Under the pieces are notes generated by a model, which made no database searches, had not been told where the DNA came from, and was given only the letters and a program-made list of their open reading frames with translations. Position numbers and translations under genes: made by a program. From Microbacterium sp. MPKO10 (GTDB taxonomy: Bacteria > Actinomycetota > Actinomycetes > Actinomycetales > Microbacteriaceae), in contig NZ_JAPCHX010000003.1 in NCBI RefSeq assembly GCF_026107415.2, positions 1 through 64,000 of the forward strand: 64,000 nt of DNA, in the 5' to 3' direction. Positions 9,601 through 17,581 of the stretch are shown here, piece by piece; the stretch's first letter is position 1, and every line of letters begins with the position of its first letter.

Positions 9601-9820
9601 ATTGCTGTTCGTCTCGGACGGAGTGAAAGGGCGTTCGTATCGCCTGATGGTGCAGGAGCCCTCAGACGATGCAGCGCGAAGCGCCTTCATTGAGCGGCTC
9701 GCCGCAGCGGGAGAGGGAATGGCCGCCGCCACGTTCCCCGGCGCCGTCGACCTCGGTGAACGCGACCCCGCCTCCGGGTTCGCGTACCGCATCCATCTGA
9801 TTGAGGCGGTGTCGGAATGA
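6674..9820 (+). CDS. adnA: AdnA-like helicase-nuclease subunit
   Basis: This protein of about 1,048 residues is the first subunit of an AdnAB motor-nuclease, which resects DNA double-strand breaks in Actinobacteria. Walker A is GAPGTGKTTT near residue 41. The motif II position reads VDDLQE near 244 instead of DExxQD, which matches AdnA being the weaker or vestigial motor. The C-terminus is a RecB-type nuclease: GTVIHSAME, then IVDLKTGRS near 932, then the QLSAYQ helix. GTG at 6674 is preferred because TAGCGT ends seven bases upstream. ATG at 6713 with GAGGGA before it is the alternative. The stop overlaps the start of adnB (ATGA), so the two subunits are translationally coupled. Confidence 0.9.
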   Translation: MTQTTFAPASDEGMTPDALELDVAQKAVVEAPDGMHVAVTGAPGTGKTTTLVELLANRVQNRGYDPDAVLALVPSRLAANRLRDRLALRIGLPTSGPLARTVNSAAFQIVQSATPTGTEQVRLLTGAEQDHILAEILAGHVLDRSGPTWPDALGPDVRALQGFRTELRELMMRCVENGTSTDELRRLARAHERPEWSAAADVIDEYGIIVDSYATAFRDSSELLAEAVQRLSEGADIDRLRLVAVDDLQEFGPGALRLLRALAARGVDIVAFGDPDVAVSTFRGSDVGAIGQLGSRIGAPATEHTLTTAYRGGRSIRALVSSVSQRIGVAGGIEHRRADATADDPRGEPPIVRIEATSPAAEYRQIARVLREHHLFRDVPWSRMSVIVRSGALVPAVSKALALAEVPTKTPVGSLSIRDALASRQLLDAAALATGTIEPTIELVESLMTGPVGGLDTVALRRLKRELRHEDIAGGGTSTPGELLVDAVGHPNGFASIDSASARRAGRFAASLARARETAAVGGSIEEVLWSLWSGSGLADSWGSAALGTGLAADEANRNLDAVMALFTAAKRYVERNPEDPAQGFLTEVFSAEVPEDSLTPQASTDAVWVGTPNSVIGTETDVVVVAHLQDGAWPNPQLRGSLLYPQLLSAVLAGLPVETLDARADVLADELRMFALSVSRAAAQVVVSATVSDDEQPSVFFRFPAIAQAPVRDAAEGQHPFTLRGITGQLRRIATHGARPGDRGQAASALARLAGQGVDGADPADWYGMAEPSTTEPLVDLTDPDAHVRVSPSKLETFEKSPLVWFIDSMAARPSGVIAGMGTVIHSAMENAGTLPAEEQTDDRLSAESLWADVDRRWAELRFDAPWIAGAQKRKARELVAALSEYLLDAKRSGSTVISAEGRFELQIGQVTLSGIIDRVEKLPDGRVRIVDLKTGRSRPSAAEIPENAQLSAYQLALGQGAIEGADGAENGGAALLFVSDGVKGRSYRLMVQEPSDDAARSAFIERLAAAGEGMAAATFPGAVDLGERDPASGFAYRIHLIEAVSE

Positions 9821-12800
9821 GCGGAATCAGCGCGCGTGAGATCGCGACGAGACTCGGCCTGCCGAACCCGACGGACGAGCAGGTGGCCGTCATCGAGGCG
9901 CCGCTGGAGCCGGCGCTCGTCGTCGCGGGAGCCGGCAGCGGCAAGACCGAGACGATGGCGAATCGCATCGTGTGGCTTCTGGCGAACGAGCACATCACCG
10001 TGTCGCAGGTGCTGGGGCTCACATTCACCCGCAAGGCCGCCGGCGAACTCGCGACGCGCGTGCGCGAGCGAATCTCGCAGCTGCACGGAGACGAAGACGC
10101 CGGAGACGTTCTCGAGACCCCCACCGTGTCGACGTACAACGCTTTCGCCGCTGCGCTTTTCCGCGAATACGGTCGACTCATTGGCCGGGAGCCAGATGTG
10201 ACAGTGATCAGCGCAGCATCCGCGTGGTCTCTGGCCCGCGAGATCATCGTCACGAGCGACGACGAGAGACTCGCTGACATCGACAAGAGCGTCGACGACA
10301 TCACCTCGGCCGTCGTGCGCGTCGCCCATGCGCTGAGCGACAATGACGTCACCGAGCGCATTGGCGAGATTGATCACCTGGCCGATGAATTCACAACGCT
10401 CGCGGAACTGCCGATCAACGATGACACGAGCCGCAAGCGCGTGCCAGATAAGACGCTCATGACGGCCTGCGGAGACGTTGCTGCCCTGCCCGTCCTGCTG
10501 GAGCATGCGCATCGCTTCCACGAGCAGAAGCGTGTCCGCGGGTTTATCGAGTTCAGCGACCAGGTGGCGCTCGCCCTGCGCATTACGCGCACGATCGACC
10601 GGGTGGCAGAGGAGTACCGGGACCGATTCCGGATCGTGATCCTCGACGAGTACCAGGACACGTCGGTCGCGCAGACAGAGCTGCTCTCTCGCCTCTTCGC
10701 CGGTCACGGAGTGATGGCAGTCGGCGATCCGAACCAGTCGATTTACGGCTGGCGCGGCGCCAGCGCCTCGAATCTGGCCCGGTTCGGCGCCGACTTCGCC
10801 GGTACGCGCGCCTACTCGCTGTCGACGAGCTGGCGCAACGCGGAATCCATCCTCGATGCGGCGAACACGCTCGTCTCCGCATTGCCGACATTGCCGGACA
10901 CTCCCGTGAAACGGCTGTCGCCCTCGCCCGAGGCGCCGGCAGGAACCGTCGAGATCCGGTATCCGGAGACCATCGACGATGAGGCGAACGATGTGGCCGC
11001 GTGGCTCGAGGAGCAGCTGCGTGAAGCGGGAACCTCGGCTGCTCTTCTCTGCCGTTCGCTGAAGACCGTCCGCCCGTTCACCGAGGCGCTGGAGCGTCGC
11101 GGCGTTCCCTATCACGTGCTCGGCCTGGCAGGGCTTCTCGAGCAGCCCGTCGTCGTCGACCTCATCTGTGCTCTGCGGGTGCTCGACGATCCGACGGCCG
11201 GTTCCGAGCTGATCAGACTCCTCACGGGCGCTCGGTGGCGGGTCGGCACCAGGGACATCGCCGGTCTTCGGCAGACGGCGCGCTGGCTCGCTGACCGTGA
11301 TCTGCACCAGCAGCGCGTTCCGGAGGAGACACGGCAACTGCTTCGGGAGTCCGTCGCCGATGACGACAGCGCGTCCCTCGTCGACGCTCTCGATTTTCTG
11401 GTGACCGCGCCGGACGATCATCGCGCACTTGAGGCGATCAGCGAGGCGGGCCGCTCCCGGATGCGCTCGTGCGGCACGATGATCGCCCGACTGCGCAGGC
11501 GGTCGGGGCTGGCCTTGAACGATCTCGTCAGCCTTGTCGTTCAAGAACTGCGCCTCGACATCGAGGTTGCGGCGAACGCGGCGAATCCTCTGGGACGCTC
11601 CAGCCTCGAGGCGTTCTCTGACCAGATCGCCGCGTACCTCAGCGTTGACGAGCGAGGTGCGCTCGGCCCGTTTCTCTCCTGGCTGGCCGAGGCGGAGAAG
11701 CTCGAAAACCTCAGCCCACGCACCGAAGATCCCGAGCCGGGAACCGTGCAGATCCTGACCATCCACGGTGCAAAGGGGCTGGAATGGGACAGCGTGGCCG
11801 TGCCCCGTCTCGTCGCGGGCGAACTGCCCGCTCAGCCGCGCAGCAAACGCGGCTGGACGGCCTTCGGCGAGCTGCCGTACGCGTTCCGCGGCGATCGGTT
11901 CGACCTGCCGGACCTTGCCTGGCGCGGTGCCGCCAACCAGCAGGACTTCGTGCGCGCCAACGCTGAGTTCGGCGCGGCCATCGAACGTCAGCACGCCGAC
12001 GAGCAGCGTCGTCTCGCGTACGTCGCCGTGACGCGTGCCCGCGGAGCCCTTCTGGCTAGCGGCTCGTTCTGGGCGACGCAGAAGAAGCCACGGCCGCCGG
12101 GGGAGTTCCTTGCCGACATCCACCGTGCCGTGCCGTCTGCGATCGACGAACTGCCCGAGGCATCGCAGCTGGACGAGAACCCTCTTGCGATCGACGTCGA
12201 GCCCCTGCCGTGGCCGCGCGACCCGCTGGGTGCTCGGCGCGCACTGGTCTTGCACGCGGCACAGGCGGTGCGGGATGCCGACGCGGACGCCGCGACACCG
12301 TGGGACGACGAGATCAGCCTGCTGCTGGCCGAACGCGATCGTGCGCGGAACGCCGAGGCGGCCATCGCCCTGCCACAGCGTGTTCCCGCCTCGCGGTTCA
12401 AAGACTTCGTGACAGATCCGGATGCTGTCGCGACAGCGCTGCGCCGGCCAATGCCGGAGAAGCCCTACCGGCAGACACGCCTCGGGACGCTGTTCCACAG
12501 CTGGGTGGAGGAGCGCTCCGGCCTCTACGGCGGCGCGGAGACCCTGGACTCCGACCTCTTCGATATTGACGACGGCGAGGCGGGCACACTCGCTCCGGCC
12601 GAGCAGGCCGAGCTGGAGGAACTCGAGACCCTCAAGCGCACCTTCGAAGCATCACAATGGGCGAACGCGCAGCCCATCGACGTCGAGCGTGAGATCAATT
12701 TCGTGCTCGCCGACCGCATCATCATCTGCAAGCTCGACGCCGTGTATCGGACGGCTACGGGGTTTCAGATCGTCGACTGGAAGACAGGCAAGCCGCCGCG

Positions 12801-12999
12801 CACACCGGAAGAGCACGATGACCGACAGCTGCAGCTCGCGCTGTATCGAGCGGCTTACGCGCAGGCCGAGGGCATTGACCCGAGCACGATCGATGCTGTG
12901 CTCTACTATGTCGCCGATGATCTCATCATCAGACCCGATCACGTGTCGTCAGAGGACGAACTCCGATCGCGCTGGGAATCGTCGTTCTCACGAAGCTGA
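9817..12999 (+). CDS. adnB: AdnB-like helicase-nuclease subunit
   Basis: The 1,060-residue protein is the second AdnAB subunit and in mycobacteria the main ATP-driven motor. It has an intact UvrD/Rep engine: Walker A GAGSGKTET near residue 38, TFTRKAAGEL, DEYQDTS near 276, GDPNQSIYGWRGA, IHGAKGLEWD near 650 and AVTRAR. The C-terminal RecB nuclease shows GTLFHSW, IVDWKTGK near 986 and the QLQLALY helix. It starts on the ATGA overlap with adnA. The last 61 bp overlap the 3' end of the convergent phosphotransferase gene. Confidence 0.93.
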   Translation: MSGISAREIATRLGLPNPTDEQVAVIEAPLEPALVVAGAGSGKTETMANRIVWLLANEHITVSQVLGLTFTRKAAGELATRVRERISQLHGDEDAGDVLETPTVSTYNAFAAALFREYGRLIGREPDVTVISAASAWSLAREIIVTSDDERLADIDKSVDDITSAVVRVAHALSDNDVTERIGEIDHLADEFTTLAELPINDDTSRKRVPDKTLMTACGDVAALPVLLEHAHRFHEQKRVRGFIEFSDQVALALRITRTIDRVAEEYRDRFRIVILDEYQDTSVAQTELLSRLFAGHGVMAVGDPNQSIYGWRGASASNLARFGADFAGTRAYSLSTSWRNAESILDAANTLVSALPTLPDTPVKRLSPSPEAPAGTVEIRYPETIDDEANDVAAWLEEQLREAGTSAALLCRSLKTVRPFTEALERRGVPYHVLGLAGLLEQPVVVDLICALRVLDDPTAGSELIRLLTGARWRVGTRDIAGLRQTARWLADRDLHQQRVPEETRQLLRESVADDDSASLVDALDFLVTAPDDHRALEAISEAGRSRMRSCGTMIARLRRRSGLALNDLVSLVVQELRLDIEVAANAANPLGRSSLEAFSDQIAAYLSVDERGALGPFLSWLAEAEKLENLSPRTEDPEPGTVQILTIHGAKGLEWDSVAVPRLVAGELPAQPRSKRGWTAFGELPYAFRGDRFDLPDLAWRGAANQQDFVRANAEFGAAIERQHADEQRRLAYVAVTRARGALLASGSFWATQKKPRPPGEFLADIHRAVPSAIDELPEASQLDENPLAIDVEPLPWPRDPLGARRALVLHAAQAVRDADADAATPWDDEISLLLAERDRARNAEAAIALPQRVPASRFKDFVTDPDAVATALRRPMPEKPYRQTRLGTLFHSWVEERSGLYGGAETLDSDLFDIDDGEAGTLAPAEQAELEELETLKRTFEASQWANAQPIDVEREINFVLADRIIICKLDAVYRTATGFQIVDWKTGKPPRTPEEHDDRQLQLALYRAAYAQAEGIDPSTIDAVLYYVADDLIIRPDHVSSEDELRSRWESSFSRS

Positions 13000-14165
13000 G
13001 AAACGTCGATAGGGCCGGTCTCCTGATCATCGGGGGACGCCGGCTCATCAGCATCCTCTGCCTCGGCGGTCTCGCCTGAGGTTCGGGCAAGCTCGCGTTC
13101 GAACTCCTCAGGATCGAAACTGTCGGTGTCCATCGAGATCGCCGATGACCCGGCGGATGCTGGTGCCTCGGGCGTGTTCTTCAGCATCTCCTGCACGTCG
13201 GCAACCGTCATCACGGGCCCAGGCGATGACGAAATCGGGGACATCAGGTTACCCAGGACGCTGTCGACGAGCCCGTCCAACATGGCAACGGCATCGTCGA
13301 TGATCGCCTGATCATGCAGATCACGCCCATGCAAAAGCCAGCGGGCAAGCTCAAGTTCCGCATAAAGCATCGAGCGCTGCCTGATCATGGCGTCCGGGGT
13401 ACGTGTGCTCGCGGCGACATAGGCCGCGAAGACGCTCTCAGCCGCTTCACCCGCGGCTGAGAGCCAGTGCAGATCGCGGGCAGGATCGGCAACGCGCAGC
13501 GATCCCCAGCCAATCATTCCCGTCACAATCGGACCGGCCGAGTGGTCGGTAATGAGGAAAGAATCGGCGGCGATCGAGCCGCCGATGACAGTGGGCTGGA
13601 ATCGCCACAGTGCGTCATCTGCCGCGGCATCTGCCCACCGCTTGCGCACGGCGGCAGGCAGCAGTTTCGTTGACGCCGCACGCTCGATGATGTTGCGCGC
13701 TTCGGACCGGCTGTCGGAGGCACTCTGCACGGGAAGCCCGGCTTCTGCGACGAACGAGCCCGGAAGGGCATGGAGGGCAGCGAGTGCACCACCCATCGAG
13801 CTGGCGACGCCATCGCCCGCGGGAATCGCGTCGGCATCGACCTGATAGCCGGGAAGGTAGTCGTAGACGACGGCGCGTGTGTCTCCCGTGGGCGCCTGAC
13901 CGAGCACGCGATGAACGTCGAAGGGGAGTCTGCTGCGGATACCGTCGCTCATCGCCTGCAGCACGAGAAGCTCCCGCGCCTGATCGGTCTCGGCCTGCTG
14001 GTTCGTCGGAATGCGCACGACGAAGCGCGTGTCGTCATCGGCAAGCAGCAGAGCCGAATCGTAGGAGCCGGTCTCACGGTGACCGAGCTCACCGCTGCCC
14101 ACGAATGTCGTACCGGGAAGGGCCGACGTCGCGACCGCCGCTAGAGTGAGAGGAGACCTGGCCAT
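12939..14165 (-). CDS. Phosphotransferase, aminoglycoside-phosphotransferase-like fold
   Basis: The 408-residue protein resembles the APH/choline-kinase-like phosphotransferases. Visible parts are an N-lobe with FVVRIPTNQQAETD, a hinge AVVYDYLPG near residue 120, and a C-lobe with MIGWGSLRVADPARDLHWL near 255. The catalytic-loop HxD motif is not clear, so activity and substrate are open. The C-terminal 110 residues are acidic and low in complexity, and their coding sequence overlaps the end of adnB by 61 bp. TAACCT ends seven bases before the ATG, which suggests a leaderless start. M. tuberculosis has a different gene (Rv3200c) at this position between adnB and nudC. Confidence 0.8.
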   Translation of the reverse strand: MARSPLTLAAVATSALPGTTFVGSGELGHRETGSYDSALLLADDDTRFVVRIPTNQQAETDQARELLVLQAMSDGIRSRLPFDVHRVLGQAPTGDTRAVVYDYLPGYQVDADAIPAGDGVASSMGGALAALHALPGSFVAEAGLPVQSASDSRSEARNIIERAASTKLLPAAVRKRWADAAADDALWRFQPTVIGGSIAADSFLITDHSAGPIVTGMIGWGSLRVADPARDLHWLSAAGEAAESVFAAYVAASTRTPDAMIRQRSMLYAELELARWLLHGRDLHDQAIIDDAVAMLDGLVDSVLGNLMSPISSSPGPVMTVADVQEMLKNTPEAPASAGSSAISMDTDSFDPEEFERELARTSGETAEAEDADEPASPDDQETGPIDVSQLRENDDSQRDRSSSSDDT

Positions 14166-14235
14166 GGCATCTAGGTTAGGTCGTGAACCCCGTCATGGCC
14201 CGTGCGCCACGCCCGTCCACACGTGAGGAGATGCG

Positions 14236-15126
14236 ATGACCGCTTTGGGCCGACTGCCGCTGTCGCGCACAGGATTCGACCGTGACGGCAATGCGCGAGT
14301 CCGGCCCGGCTATCTCGAGACCATTCTCTCCGACCCGCGAACGCGAGCTGTTCACGTGCGCGGGCGAGACGTGGCACTTGATGGCGGGCATCTGGCACTT
14401 CGGCCGCTCGCCGAGGTCGAGAACGCACAGCACGCCGTGTTCCTCGGCACGTCAACGGCGGCGGAGCGCGGCATCGACGCGGGAACGCCCCTCGTTGCCG
14501 TCCCCGACGAGTCCGCGGCCACATGGGCGCCGCTGCGAGAGGTTGCCGCGGCACTGAGTGATCGCGACGCCGGGCTCGCGACAGCGGCTGTCGCGGTGAT
14601 CGGTTGGCATGCAGCATCCGGATTCTGTTCACGCTGCGGAGAACGCACGATTATCGAGCACTCCGGCTGGATGCGTCGTTGCCCGCGCTGCGAGACCGAG
14701 CACTTTCCCCGCACCGATCCTGCCGTGATCGTGCGGGTCACGGATGCTCGTGACCGCATCCTGCTCGGCTCGAACGCCGCCTGGGAATCCGGGCGATACT
14801 CGCTGTTCGCCGGCTTTGTCGAGGCGGGCGAATCGTTGGAGGCCGCCGTCGTGCGCGAGGTTTTCGAGGAGGCAGGCGTTCGTGTCGCCGAACCGCGATA
14901 CCTGGGGTCGCAGCCATGGCCGTTTCCGCGCTCGCTCATGCTCGGGTATGCGGCACAGATCGATGCCGATCAGCAGGCCGACCACACGCAGGCGGACGGC
15001 GAGGAGATTCTCGATGTGCGCTGGTTCACACGTGAGGAACTCGCTGATCCCGACAGTGGAATTCGGTTGCCGGGACGATCGTCGATTGCCCACGCGATCA
15101 TCGAGCAGTGGTTGGTGGCTGAATGA
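14236..15126 (+). CDS. nudC: NAD(+) diphosphatase (Nudix)
   Basis: The 296-residue enzyme cleaves NADH/NAD to NMN and AMP. Relatives also remove NAD caps from RNA. A zinc ribbon is formed by CSRC (near residue 136) and CPRC (near 154). The Nudix box begins at GFVEAGES near 195 and continues to REVFEEAG. The following SQPWPFP is the signature of NADH pyrophosphatases. An AGGAG Shine-Dalgarno precedes the ATG. The stop overlaps the helicase start (ATGA). The nudC-uvrD2 pairing also occurs in mycobacteria. Confidence 0.95.
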   Translation: MTALGRLPLSRTGFDRDGNARVRPGYLETILSDPRTRAVHVRGRDVALDGGHLALRPLAEVENAQHAVFLGTSTAAERGIDAGTPLVAVPDESAATWAPLREVAAALSDRDAGLATAAVAVIGWHAASGFCSRCGERTIIEHSGWMRRCPRCETEHFPRTDPAVIVRVTDARDRILLGSNAAWESGRYSLFAGFVEAGESLEAAVVREVFEEAGVRVAEPRYLGSQPWPFPRSLMLGYAAQIDADQQADHTQADGEEILDVRWFTREELADPDSGIRLPGRSSIAHAIIEQWLVAE

Positions 15127-16850
15127 CCTCGAGTCTGCTTGACGGGCTCGATGACGACCAGCGCGTCGTCGCCGAGACCCTGCGCGGCCCCGTCTGCGTT
15201 CTGGCCGGTGCGGGGACGGGAAAGACCCGGGCAATTACACATCGCATCGCGCACGGCGTCGCCTCGGGAACCTATGCGTCGAATCGCGTGCTCGCGCTGA
15301 CGTTCACCAATAGGGCGGCGGCCGAGCTGCGGGGGCGACTGCGCCAATTGGGCGCGGGGAACGTGCCGGCGCGGACTTTCCACTCGGCGGCCCTGAGTCA
15401 GCTGGGCTATTTCTGGCCTCAGGTGGTGGGCGGTGACATGCCGCGACTCATCGAGAGCAAAGGCCGGATCCTTGGCCACGCAGCAGAGAAGCTCTCGCTG
15501 CGGATCGACACGGCGACGCTGCGCGATCTCGCGGCTGAAATCGAGTGGCGAAAGGTGTCTGGTCGCAGCATCGAGCAGTACGCCGCGGCGAACCGTCCCC
15601 TGCCGGGGTCGCTCGATCTCGAGCAGACCGTCGACATGCTTCAGGCCTACGAAGACCTCAAAGACGAACGACGGCAGCTTGACTTCGAGGACGTGCTGCT
15701 GTCGTGCGCGGGCATGCTTGAGCAGGAGCCCCGGGTCGCCCTGCAGGTGCGCGAGCAGTACCGGTTCTTCGTCGTCGACGAGTATCAGGACGTGTCGCCG
15801 CTCCAGCAGCAGCTTCTCGACCTGTGGCTGGGCGATCGGCGCGAGCTCTGCGTGGTCGGCGATGCCAGCCAGACGATCTTCTCGTTCGCGGGCGCCAGCT
15901 CATCGTTCCTCCTCGGCTTCGCGTCGCGGTACGCGGGGGCACAGATCGTGCGGCTCGAACGCAACTACCGCTCGACACCTCCGATCGTCACGACGGCGAA
16001 TCGTCTTATGCGCGACCGGCCTGGTGCATTGACTCTTCGGGCTGCCGGTTCCCACGACGACGAGGCGCCGATTGACCCCGATCTCGTCCGTTATCCCCAC
16101 GACATGGCCGAGGCGCGTGGGATCGCGCAGTCGATTCTGTCGCGCATTGAGGCGGGAGCCCGGGCCGAGAGCATCGCCGTGCTGTATCGCGTCAACGCTC
16201 AATCGGCCGCGCTCGAGACCGCGCTGAGCGATGTCGGCGTGAGCTATCACGTCCGGGGATCCACCCGGTTCTTCGACAGGCCCGAGGTGAAACGCGCCGT
16301 GCTGGCACTGCGAGGAGCATCCGTCTCCGTCGCGGGGGAGCCGCTGTTCAAATCCGTGAGCGATGTGCTGCGCTCGCTGGGCTGGAGCCAGACTCCGCCC
16401 GAAGGCGAGGGCGCCGTTCGAGCATCCTGGGAATCGCTCAATGCGATCATGGGGCTCGTCGACCAGGCTCCGAAGGGGACGACGTTCCGCGCGTTCACAG
16501 ACGAGTTGCTGGAACGGCAGGAAGCGCAGCACGAACCGACAATGCAGGCTGTCACGCTCGCGACCCTGCACTCGGCGAAAGGACTCGAATGGGACGAGGT
16601 GTACCTCCTGGGACTCTCTGAGGGTCTCGTCCCGATCAGCTATGCGCGGTCATTCGATCAGATCGACGAAGAGCGACGGCTGCTGTATGTCGGCATCACG
16701 AGAGCCAGACGGCGGCTGACCCTCACGTGGTCGGAATCCGGCCAGCGTCGGACGAGAGAGCGGTCGCGTTTTCTTCAAGAGATCGGCACCCGCACTCCGG
16801 ATGCGGCCGGTGCACGACAACGCGCTGCGGGGCAGTCGGCGAGACAGTGA
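15123..16850 (+). CDS. UvrD2-like superfamily 1A DNA helicase, short form
   Basis: The 575-residue protein is a 3'-5' helicase. It has Walker A (GAGTGKT near residue 29), TFTNRAAAEL, DEYQDVS near 218, GDASQTIFSFAGA, HSAKGLEW near 486 and YVGITRARRRL. Its position after nudC matches M. tuberculosis uvrD2. That protein is about 700 residues and ends in a tetracysteine segment and an HRDC domain. Neither is present here: the chain stops soon after the helicase core with an Ala/Arg/Gln tail. Its last 128 bp overlap the convergent E1-like gene. Confidence 0.9.
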   Translation: MTSSLLDGLDDDQRVVAETLRGPVCVLAGAGTGKTRAITHRIAHGVASGTYASNRVLALTFTNRAAAELRGRLRQLGAGNVPARTFHSAALSQLGYFWPQVVGGDMPRLIESKGRILGHAAEKLSLRIDTATLRDLAAEIEWRKVSGRSIEQYAAANRPLPGSLDLEQTVDMLQAYEDLKDERRQLDFEDVLLSCAGMLEQEPRVALQVREQYRFFVVDEYQDVSPLQQQLLDLWLGDRRELCVVGDASQTIFSFAGASSSFLLGFASRYAGAQIVRLERNYRSTPPIVTTANRLMRDRPGALTLRAAGSHDDEAPIDPDLVRYPHDMAEARGIAQSILSRIEAGARAESIAVLYRVNAQSAALETALSDVGVSYHVRGSTRFFDRPEVKRAVLALRGASVSVAGEPLFKSVSDVLRSLGWSQTPPEGEGAVRASWESLNAIMGLVDQAPKGTTFRAFTDELLERQEAQHEPTMQAVTLATLHSAKGLEWDEVYLLGLSEGLVPISYARSFDQIDEERRLLYVGITRARRRLTLTWSESGQRRTRERSRFLQEIGTRTPDAAGARQRAAGQSARQ

Positions 16851-17523
16851 TGCTCACGGCACGAGACGAGCGGCGCCCCTTGCGCTCGAACTCATGCAGC
16901 ATCCTCGTAGCGACCGATGCGAGATCCTGAGCGAAATCTCCGCGATCCAGCAACGACGTCACGCCGAACAGCTGAGTCTCGATCGCCGTCCACGCGGGGT
17001 CATGGTCGGCTCGCTCGCGGTCGAGGCAATGCAGACAGGGGCCCTCACCGCCCAGCACGAACGGTCCCACGCGAGCTTCAGCGTCGGAGATCACGACGGG
17101 AAGATGGGGAATGTCGCGACTGAGCCAGCGCACGGACTGCGCCGGGTCGATGACGAAGTGCGCGACGATCACGGTGACGTCGGGCATCTCACCGTCAGGG
17201 ATCGGCTCGACGGCGCGGGCGATCGCCTCAGCCGTTTCACCGCGGCCTTCGATGAGCACGCGCAGCGGCCGAGGCGCCGGCTGCGGTACGCGCAGAGCCG
17301 GCGCGAGCAGGTCAAGGAAGTCGTCGACATCGGTGGCGGTCAGCCCCTGATGTTCGGCCAGCACATCGAGCGCGTGACGGGGAACTCCGCGCCGTACCGC
17401 GTACAGCAGATGCTCGTGCGCGGGGGTGAGCTCAGCGACAACGCGCACATCGTCGACACCGAGTTGCACTGTCGTCGGCGTGCGCCACACGAGCGGATGC
17501 CGAGGATCGAGCTGAATGACCAT
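16723..17523 (-). CDS. Orphan E1-like cyclodehydratase homologue
   Basis: The 266-residue protein resembles the E1/ThiF-like C protein of TOMM (thiazole/oxazole-modified microcin) biosynthesis. The first 90 residues look like a winged-helix leader-peptide-binding region (RRE). The core holds the hallmark GPCLHCLDRER motif near residue 160, and a later CGC near 242 would complete a Cys4 zinc site. No YcaO cyclodehydratase, precursor peptide or dehydrogenase is nearby. The homologous position in M. tuberculosis is Rv3196, also described as cyclodehydratase-like. The 3' end overlaps the helicase gene by 128 bp. The Cys-Gly-Cys lies inside the overlap, so the overlap is probably real. The role is unknown. 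Confidence 0.75.
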   Translation of the reverse strand: MVIQLDPRHPLVWRTPTTVQLGVDDVRVVAELTPAHEHLLYAVRRGVPRHALDVLAEHQGLTATDVDDFLDLLAPALRVPQPAPRPLRVLIEGRGETAEAIARAVEPIPDGEMPDVTVIVAHFVIDPAQSVRWLSRDIPHLPVVISDAEARVGPFVLGGEGPCLHCLDRERADHDPAWTAIETQLFGVTSLLDRGDFAQDLASVATRMLHEFERKGRRSSRAVSITVSPTAPQRVVVHRPHPECGCRSLEENATALSSDAGRIPTT

Positions 17524-17581
17524 GCTCGATATCGTGCCTCAAACCCGGCAGGTCCGGTCGAGGTTATCCACAGCCGTGCGG

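Noticed and set aside
9040-11000. AddAB/RecBCD assignment for the two helicase-nucleases
   Set aside because: Both subunits combine a UvrD-like motor with a RecB-type nuclease, which is the AdnAB arrangement, and the neighbours match mycobacterial adnAB.
9538-12498. 986-residue open frame antisense to adnA/adnB
   Set aside because: It lies entirely opposite two strongly supported genes, has no recognisable domain, and is a known side effect of high third-position GC.
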